From contig MEPT01000124.1 in NCBI GenBank assembly GCA_001769925.1, positions 27,590 to 33,164 on the forward strand: a DNA stretch of 5,575 nt, written 5' to 3'. The DNA comes from Bdellovibrionales bacterium RBG_16_40_8 (GTDB lineage: Bacteria > Bdellovibrionota > Bdellovibrionia > Bdellovibrionales > UBA1609). A program made the position numbers and the translations under genes. Positions within the stretch are counted from its first letter, which is position 1. Every line of letters starts with the position of its first letter. Positions 1 to 4,279 of this stretch are shown piece by piece. Below the pieces are notes generated by a model. It was not told the origin of the DNA. It was given only the letters and a program-made list of their open reading frames with translations, and searched no databases.

Positions 1-672
1 TCCGCTAATTTGACAATGCACTTTCGAGCCGCCCAAATCTTCAGTAGAAATTTCTTCACCAATAACTGCTTTTACCAGTGGGGGTCCGGCAAGTGCCATG
101 CTGCTTGTGCCTCGAACCATAGGCGCGTAGTCAGCCAGTGCCGCAATATAAGAAGTGCCTGCAGCTGTCGGCCCCATAACCGCTGCCACTTGCGGCACAA
201 CTCCAGAAATTTCTACCTGTTCATAGAAAAGACTGCCAACACCAGCAAAGTGTGCTCCTGCAAATTCTTGAATACGTGCTCCAGCAGAATCAAGAAGCCA
301 CACTATTGGAATACGCTCTTCAAGTGCTAGTTTTCGCATACGCTCAACCTTGCGCTCTCCAACCTCGCCCATCGAACCTGCAACTACGGTAAAATCATAT
401 GCCACGACAGCAACCGGGCGATCATCGATCAAGCAAATTCCTGTCACAACTCCATCACAAGGAGTGTGCTTATTTGCCAAATCTAAATTAGTTGGGCTAT
501 GATCAGCTAAAATCCCAAACTCTAAAAATGAATCTTTGTCAGCTAGTATTGCCAGGCGCTCTCGCACAGTAAGCTTGCCAAGATTGTGCTGCTTGTTAAT
601 TGCGGCGTCACCGCCCATTTTTCGATTAGTCTCTTTTTCTACCAGTATTTGATTTACCAATTCTTGACTCAT
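1..672 (-). CDS. Acyl-CoA carboxylase carboxyltransferase (beta) subunit, N-terminal part
   Basis: Biotin-dependent carboxyltransferase subunit, expected to move CO2 from carboxybiotin on a partner alpha subunit to an acyl-CoA in the cytoplasm. I translated 224 codons from the ATG at 672 down to the window edge; the frame is open, so the C-terminal half (family length is roughly 510-540 residues) lies outside. Seen in the sequence: GKLTVRERL (residues 32-40), AGSMGEVGERK (98-108), LLDSAGARIQE (126-136), GPTAAGTSYIAALADY (167-182) and LAGPPLVKAVIGEEIS (194-209). These are the acyl-CoA-binding half of the crotonase-fold carboxyltransferase with its Gly/Ala-rich oxyanion-hole loops. The LAGPPLVKA segment looks more like methylcrotonyl-/geranyl-type beta subunits than classical PccB, but the substrate cannot be fixed from this half. 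The start overlaps the preceding stop as ATGA (669-672), and a GGTGGA-like Shine-Dalgarno lies 5 nt upstream (678-683), implying translational coupling with the dehydrogenase. Family is confident; substrate is uncertain. Confidence 0.9.
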   Translation of the reverse strand, partial: MSQELVNQILVEKETNRKMGGDAAINKQHNLGKLTVRERLAILADKDSFLEFGILADHSPTNLDLANKHTPCDGVVTGICLIDDRPVAVVAYDFTVVAGSMGEVGERKVERMRKLALEERIPIVWLLDSAGARIQEFAGAHFAGVGSLFYEQVEISGVVPQVAAVMGPTAAGTSYIAALADYAPMVRGTSSMALAGPPLVKAVIGEEISTEDLGGSKVHCQISG

Positions 673-1829
673 GAGCGTCCACCCACATCTGTACGGGCGA
701 GATATTCTTTCATAACCTCTTTTGCGATAATTAGTTTTTGAATTTCACTAGTGCCGCCGCCAATCTCATAAAGCTTAGCATCGCGATAATAGCGCTCAAC
801 TCTATATTCAGTCATATACCCGTAGCCGCCCAATATTTGAATGGCCTCATCGGCTGCACGAACCAACAGTCGCGAGAGCAAATACTTCATAATTGCAGCG
901 TCTTTAGTACAACGCTCATTACGCAAAATTTTTTCTACGGTTACGGCACAATATGCCTTGAGCGTTGCAAATTCAGCGCCGATTTGTGCGATTTTTTCTT
1001 GAATGAGTTGAAATTCAGCAATGGGTTTACCAAATTGTTCGCGAGTTGCAGAGTACTTAACCATAATTCCTAAAAGCTCATCTATTATACCTAGGCCGAT
1101 TGCAGAAAAAGAAGCTCGCTCAAAATCTAAAGACTTTTTCATGTCAAAAAAGGCTTTTCCTTCAACGCCGAGCAGATTTGCAGCTGGCACATCGCAGTTT
1201 TCAAAAAACATTTCACCCGTTGGCGACGTTTTGTGCCCCATTTTTTTTAGTGGTTTGCCAAGAGAAAACCCTTTCATGCCGCGCTCGAGAATAAATGCGC
1301 AACCCCCCTCTATGCCTTTATCTTCTGTGCCCTTAAGTCTTGCTAAAACAATAAAAAAATCAGCAACGGGGGCGTTAGTAATAAAAGTCTTTGCTCCATT
1401 TAAAATATATTTATCGCCAACTTTCTCAGCGATCGCTTTTATTCCAACTGCATCAGACCCGCCAGAGGGCTCTGTCAATGCCCAACAACCTATTTTCGAA
1501 CCATCCATCATTGGCGGTAAATATTTGTTCTTCTGCTCTGGTGTGCCATGTTTTAAAACATTATTGCCAAATAAAATTGAATTCGCCAAAACCGAAAGCG
1601 CAAAGCCTGGGTCAACACGACCCATTTCTTCTGCGATACCTAAGTAACCAGGATAGTCGTCATTGCCGCCCCACTCTTCTGGCATAAAGGCCGCGCCAAA
1701 CCCGGCCTTGAAAAATTCACGGTACACCCGCTCAGGAAATTCAGCTTTCTCATTGAGCTCATCAACATGCGGCAATAGTTCTGTGCGCAAAAATCGTCTA
1801 GCTTGTTCGCGAATCATTGAATCTGACAT
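669..1829 (-). CDS. Acyl-CoA dehydrogenase, isovaleryl-/branched-chain-like
   Basis: FAD-dependent acyl-CoA dehydrogenase, 386 residues (normal family length), that introduces an alpha,beta double bond and passes electrons to ETF. Seen in the sequence: the first family signature GCWALTEPSGGSDA (114-127), the FAD-contacting strand ILNGAKTFITN (142-152), TREQFGKPI (262-270) in the C-terminal helical domain, and the second signature region QILGGYGYMTE (331-341) through RDAKLYEIGGGTSEIQ (349-364). The position matching MCAD Glu376 is Gly358. A glutamate sits in SLDFER (Glu237), matching the catalytic Glu254 of isovaleryl-CoA dehydrogenase (LDLER) and the analogous residue of long-chain enzymes. 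The enzyme is therefore probably active on branched or long acyl chains; isovaleryl-CoA or citronellyl-CoA are candidates given the carboxyltransferase encoded directly after it. The start at Met1 has no clear Shine-Dalgarno; Met5 is an alternative that would not affect any domain. No promoter or terminator was convincingly seen. Confidence 0.93.
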   Translation of the reverse strand: MSDSMIREQARRFLRTELLPHVDELNEKAEFPERVYREFFKAGFGAAFMPEEWGGNDDYPGYLGIAEEMGRVDPGFALSVLANSILFGNNVLKHGTPEQKNKYLPPMMDGSKIGCWALTEPSGGSDAVGIKAIAEKVGDKYILNGAKTFITNAPVADFFIVLARLKGTEDKGIEGGCAFILERGMKGFSLGKPLKKMGHKTSPTGEMFFENCDVPAANLLGVEGKAFFDMKKSLDFERASFSAIGLGIIDELLGIMVKYSATREQFGKPIAEFQLIQEKIAQIGAEFATLKAYCAVTVEKILRNERCTKDAAIMKYLLSRLLVRAADEAIQILGGYGYMTEYRVERYYRDAKLYEIGGGTSEIQKLIIAKEVMKEYLARTDVGGRS

Positions 1830-1948
1830 CTAAATAATTTTATGGTCGTTTTTACATTTTTGGTAGGCTTTTGGGCTACTAGTCTACCCTTATACTGCTT
1901 GCCTGCCTTTGGACCACCGCTTCACCCTTGGACTCTGGTCTATGTCTA

Positions 1949-1973
1949 GGCCATATCGCGCCAATATCCGGCC
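1949..1973. repeat. Imperfect inverted repeat GGCCATAT / ATAT-cc-GGCC
   Basis: GGCCATAT (1949-1956) is followed by a 7-nt loop, then ATAT (1964-1967), a 2-nt bulge and GGCC (1970-1973). It could fold as an 8-bp stem with a bulge. It lies about 60 bp upstream of the transposase-like start. It might be an operator, a subterminal hairpin of an IS200-type end, or chance. Confidence 0.4.
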
Positions 1974-1991
1974 CTCACAAAATTTTTACTC

Positions 1992-2020
1992 TTGACTTAA
2001 GACCATCGGTCACATATGTT
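1992..2020 (+). promoter_or_regulatory. Candidate promoter of the transposase-like gene
   Basis: TTGACT (1992-1997, 5/6 match to the sigma70 -35 box) is separated by 17 bp from TATGTT (2015-2020, 4/6 match to the -10 box). The spacer contains the dyad GACC-atc-GGTC (2001-2011), a possible repressor site. Transcription would begin near 2026-2027, only about 5 nt before the ATG at 2032, and no Shine-Dalgarno is visible, so the message could be nearly leaderless. Prediction by eye only. Confidence 0.35.
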
Positions 2021-2031
2021 TCGGCGATTGC

Positions 2032-2628
2032 ATGGCAAGGGCACAAAAAAAACACCCCCCTCATCTTCATGTTTCAGCCTATGGCGGTATTCTGCGCAAT
2101 CGGCGATGCGGGCGCGGCAAACGTACCGTCTCAACACGCTACTCTATGCATCTTGTGCTACGGTCATCTCAAGCGCGTGGAGTGTGGTCGCTTGTACGCC
2201 CCAAGAATCGCGATATGATTTCTCGAGTTCTTACCAAACATGCGCGTCGCACTCAGGCCAAGATTCTTGGCATAGGTAACGCTGGCAACCATCTACATTT
2301 GCGCGTACAGTTTATGAGCCGTGAGCTATATCTTCATTTTATTCGCGCAGTGGCTGGAGAAATCGCACTACATATCAAGCGTATTGCCAATATAAGCTCA
2401 GGCACCCACGCAAATACAAACAACAACCACGGCGACGACACTTTATTAAATCAAAGTACTTTTCAAAAACGCAACTTTTGGGATCACCGACCGTTTAGCA
2501 GCATTGTTGCAACAATGAAGTACGCCGCACGACTCGCGGACTACATCGTAATTAATAATATTGAGGGGCAAGGATATCCGCGAGCGCATGCTCGATTAGT
2601 AGTGCAAGCCTGGCGTGATAGCTCCTAG
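2032..2628 (+). CDS. Solitary Y1/HUH (IS200-like, RAYT-like) transposase family protein
   Basis: A 198-residue protein that I place in the Y1_Tnp (HUH, IS200/RAYT-like) transposase family. These proteins nick and join single-stranded DNA through a catalytic tyrosine, often at hairpins. Seen in the sequence: a basic N-terminus with YGGILRNRRCGRGKR (17-31), the first core strand STRYSMHLVLRSS (34-46), the HUH metal motif GNHLHLRVQF (85-94; His87 and His89), a helix with FIRAVAGEIA (103-112), FWDHRPFSSIV (149-159), and a C-terminal helix ADYIVINNIEGQG (169-181) whose Tyr171 aligns with the catalytic tyrosine of RAYTs (RYIVxNP-type motif). All core elements appear intact and the frame is unbroken. 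ATG 2032 is the only start after the upstream in-frame stop at 1993. An A8 run and a C6 run lie within codons 4-10. Residues 120-145 form an Asn/Thr/His-rich low-complexity linker. No accessory gene or matching insertion-sequence ends were identified, so it may be a domesticated single-copy gene. Local base composition is somewhat more GC-rich than the flanking genes. Confidence 0.78.
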   Translation: MARAQKKHPPHLHVSAYGGILRNRRCGRGKRTVSTRYSMHLVLRSSQARGVWSLVRPKNRDMISRVLTKHARRTQAKILGIGNAGNHLHLRVQFMSRELYLHFIRAVAGEIALHIKRIANISSGTHANTNNNHGDDTLLNQSTFQKRNFWDHRPFSSIVATMKYAARLADYIVINNIEGQGYPRAHARLVVQAWRDSS

Positions 2629-2677
2629 CATTGGTAAAGTTTAGTTGTTAGAGATCGCATAGTCGCTTGGTAATCAG

Positions 2678-2700
2678 GAGTGACAGAATCGCTCACGCTC
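2678..2700. repeat. Potential bulged hairpin next to the tandem repeat
   Basis: GAGTGA (2678-2683) can pair with TCA (2693-2695) and CTC (2698-2700), leaving a 2-nt bulge and a 9-nt loop. An alternative pairing uses ACAGA (2683-2687) with TCTGT (2699-2703), where TCTGT belongs to the first copy of the 15-bp repeat. The two folds are mutually exclusive. Stability was not calculated. Confidence 0.3.
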
Positions 2701-2724
2701 TGTAATTACGCGCTCTGTAATTAC
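2695..2724. repeat. Tandem 15-bp repeat, two copies, each with GTAATTAC palindrome
   Basis: Two adjacent 15-bp units (2695-2709 and 2710-2724) match at 14 of 15 positions. Each ends in the perfect 8-bp palindrome GTAATTAC (2702-2709, 2717-2724). A degenerate third occurrence, CGCGCTCTG followed by TACAC, begins at 2752. The 15-bp spacing of the palindrome centres could suit a dimeric DNA-binding protein, but no cognate regulator is visible in the window. Confidence 0.7.
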
Positions 2725-2808
2725 ACTAAAAACTACTTTCTCAGGATGAAACGCGCTCTGGATACACTATAGATGGGATGAAGATCGTATTTCCGCAGGA
2801 CATTGTAC

Positions 2809-2827
2809 CTGGTAACTACCAGCTGGT
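2809..2827. repeat. Compact hairpin CTGGT-aact-ACCAG with overlapping palindrome
   Basis: CTGGT (2809-2813), a 4-nt loop AACT and ACCAG (2818-2822) form a perfect 5-bp stem. The 3' arm is also the left half of the palindrome ACCAGCTGGT (2818-2827), giving three alternating copies of the same half-site. It lies 20 bp upstream of the candidate -35 box of the aldehyde dehydrogenase promoter, in reach for an operator. There is no U-tract, so it is not a terminator. Confidence 0.5.
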
Positions 2828-2846
2828 TCACTACTGCTTATAGTAA

Positions 2847-2875
2847 TTGACTGACTTCTTATCTTGTTCTGAAAT
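2847..2875 (+). promoter_or_regulatory. Candidate promoter of the aldehyde dehydrogenase-ligase operon
   Basis: TTGACT (2847-2852) is followed after 17 bp by TGAAAT (2870-2875, 4/6 match to the -10 box). Predicted initiation near 2881-2883 would place the ATG at 2886 only a few nucleotides into the transcript. The only Shine-Dalgarno-like sequence is GAAG (2878-2881), which is weak and close. The -35 box and its distance to the start codon match those of the transposase-like gene. Prediction by eye only. Confidence 0.3.
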
Positions 2876-2885
2876 ATGAAGTCAT

Positions 2886-4274
2886 ATGGCTACGCTTATA
2901 ACAAAAAATCCTTTTACTGGTGAAGAAACCGCACGATTTTCACTTGAAACCTACTCTCACGCGCATGAGAAACTTTTAAGCCTTAAAAACGCACAGATAT
3001 CATGGCGCCAGCTAAAATTGTCGCAACGACTTGAACTGGTACATGAAGGTCTTAAATACTTCGATCAAAATCGTGAAAAAATAGCTGTAGATATTTGTGA
3101 ACAAATTGGGCGGCCATTGGCGCACGCCAGAAATGAGTTAAATGGTTTTTTTGAGCGCGCCAATTATCTTTGTAGTATTGCAGAATCAGTTCTCAAGCCT
3201 GATAAGCTCGAGGATAAACCCGGATTTGAGCGCTCAATAGAACATGCACCCCTTGGCGTAGTATTTGTGATTTCTGCTTGGAATTATCCGCTTTTAATTA
3301 CTGTGAATTCTGTTATCCCAGCACTTATAGCCGGCAACACCGTATTACTAAAACATTCAAGCCTAACTCCTAAAATAGGCGCACATTTTGAAATGGCCTT
3401 TAAAAACTTAGGCCCATATAAAAATCTTCTTATACAAACAGTGATTGATCATACAGTTACCGGCGAATTAATTGAAAAAAGCCCCGTAGATCATGTCGTG
3501 TTTACCGGATCAGTATCGGGCGGACGTAGTATTTTACGACACACAAGTCACAAATTTATGATGCCCGCACTAGAATTAGGCGGAAAAGACGCTGCCTATG
3601 TTCATAGCGACGCTGACATTCAGCATGCCGCAGAAACTATTGTCGATGGCGCCATGTACAACGCTGGTCAATCTTGCTGCGGCATGGAGCGCGCTTATGT
3701 TCACGAAAGTATATACGATGACTTTATTATCAAGGCTAAAAAATTAGTAGACGCCTATACTATTGGTGACCCCACCGACGAATCAACTAGCCTTGGCCCA
3801 TTAGCACAAGAAAAGAGCGTTAAAATTATACTTGAACAAATAAATGAGGCAAAAAAAAATGGTGCTAAAATTATCTCTGGTGGTAATATCAAAAAAATAT
3901 CTGCCGGAACTTTTTTTCAAGCCACACTACTTACAGACGTAAAAAATAATATGCAAATTATGCAAGAAGAAAATTTCGGGCCCGTTTTACCAGTTATGAA
4001 GGTGCATAACATGGAAGAGGCGCTTCGCCACATAAACGACTCAGCGTACGGCTTAACTGCCGCTATTTTTACCAAAAATTTAAAGTTAGCGCATGAGTTT
4101 GCTGCACAGGCTGATGTCGGCACGGTGTTTATGAATCGCTGCGACTATCTTGACCCCGCTTTGCCCTGGACTGGGGTAAAACACAGCGGCTGCGGCTCAT
4201 CACTTTCGAAGTATGGATTTTATAGTGTCACCAGAAATAAAGCGATACATTTTCGCACAATCACAAAAGGATAA
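2886..4274 (+). CDS. NAD(P)-dependent aldehyde dehydrogenase
   Basis: Cytosolic aldehyde dehydrogenase superfamily enzyme, 462 residues, oxidising an aldehyde to the carboxylate with NAD(P)+. Seen in the sequence: SAWNYP (130-135) with oxyanion-hole Asn133; LLKHSSLTP (154-162) with cofactor-contacting Lys156; FTGSVSGGR (206-214) of the Rossmann fold; LELGGKD (229-235) with general base Glu230; NAGQSCCGMER (259-269) with nucleophile Cys264 next to Cys265; EENFGPVLP (361-369) with Glu362; and a C-terminal NRCDYLDPALPWTGVK (417-432). All catalytic residues are present, so it should be active. The substrate is not determined. The GS-like ligase starting 5 nt downstream suggests a role in amine catabolism, such as oxidising an aminoaldehyde or its gamma-glutamyl derivative, which is inference. 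ATG 2886 is chosen because homology-like sequence (KNPFTGEE) begins at residue 7; no strong Shine-Dalgarno precedes it. Confidence 0.95.
   Translation: MATLITKNPFTGEETARFSLETYSHAHEKLLSLKNAQISWRQLKLSQRLELVHEGLKYFDQNREKIAVDICEQIGRPLAHARNELNGFFERANYLCSIAESVLKPDKLEDKPGFERSIEHAPLGVVFVISAWNYPLLITVNSVIPALIAGNTVLLKHSSLTPKIGAHFEMAFKNLGPYKNLLIQTVIDHTVTGELIEKSPVDHVVFTGSVSGGRSILRHTSHKFMMPALELGGKDAAYVHSDADIQHAAETIVDGAMYNAGQSCCGMERAYVHESIYDDFIIKAKKLVDAYTIGDPTDESTSLGPLAQEKSVKIILEQINEAKKNGAKIISGGNIKKISAGTFFQATLLTDVKNNMQIMQEENFGPVLPVMKVHNMEEALRHINDSAYGLTAAIFTKNLKLAHEFAAQADVGTVFMNRCDYLDPALPWTGVKHSGCGSSLSKYGFYSVTRNKAIHFRTITKG
4265..4271 (+). promoter_or_regulatory. Shine-Dalgarno site of the GS-like gene
   Basis: AAAAGGA lies 8 nt before the ATG at 4280 and overlaps the last codons of the aldehyde dehydrogenase. 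It is the clearest ribosome-binding site in the window and fixes the start of the ligase gene. Confidence 0.7.
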
Positions 4275-4279
4275 AAAAC

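Larger units (their letters stand above)
1830..2031. other. Divergent intergenic region, 202 bp
   Basis: Non-coding spacer between the divergent dehydrogenase and transposase-like genes. It contains an imperfect inverted repeat (1949-1973), a GGTAG/CTACC pair (about 1863-1888) and a candidate promoter for the transposase-like gene (1992-2020). On the minus strand a TAAAAT hexamer lies 7 nt upstream of the dehydrogenase start, but no acceptable -35 box sits 16-18 nt before it, so I do not call a promoter there. Small open frames across this stretch have no protein-like features. Confidence 0.6.
2629..2885. other. Structured intergenic region, 257 bp
   Basis: No convincing gene. It holds a potential bulged hairpin (2678-2700), a tandem 15-bp repeat (2695-2724) with two GTAATTAC palindromes, a compact hairpin (2809-2822) overlapping a 10-bp palindrome (2818-2827), and a candidate promoter for the aldehyde dehydrogenase (2847-2875). 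The clustering of dyads 3' of the transposase-like gene is consistent with a regulatory region or remnants of element ends. No stem followed by a U-tract, which would mark an intrinsic terminator, is present. Confidence 0.6.

Noticed and set aside
10..330. Plus-strand open frame of 106 codons at the left edge
   Set aside because: It is antisense to the carboxyltransferase coding sequence, which shows clear conserved motifs, and the predicted peptide is Cys/His-rich without pattern.
1021..1647. Plus-strand open frame of 208 codons opposite the acyl-CoA dehydrogenase
   Set aside because: It lies wholly antisense to a gene with clear family signatures, and its translation has no recognisable motif. 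The other plus-strand frames inside 738-1687 are rejected for the same reason.
1830..1862. Promoter of the dehydrogenase-carboxylase operon (TAAAAT at about 1837-1842, minus strand)
   Set aside because: The -10-like hexamer is good by itself, but no acceptable -35 element sits 16-18 bp upstream, and AT-rich sequence gives such hexamers often.
1928..2279. Two alternative plus-strand frames overlapping the transposase-like gene
   Set aside because: They overlap the frame that carries the HUH motif and conserved N-terminus and have no family features of their own.
2695..2768. CRISPR-like array
   Set aside because: The units are 15 bp and directly adjacent with no spacers; two copies and a fragment do not form an array.
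2680..2772. GTG-initiated 30-codon frame containing a repeated LCNY motif
   Set aside because: The repeated residues simply reflect the 15-bp tandem DNA repeat, which is a multiple of three. The AGGAG-like sequence overlaps the GTG and cannot act as its ribosome-binding site.
2629..2885. Intrinsic terminator after the transposase-like gene
   Set aside because: Hairpins are present but none is GC-rich and followed by a run of T on the plus strand.
3917..4123. Minus-strand open frame of 68 codons
   Set aside because: It is antisense to the C-terminal catalytic part of the aldehyde dehydrogenase and has no protein-like features.
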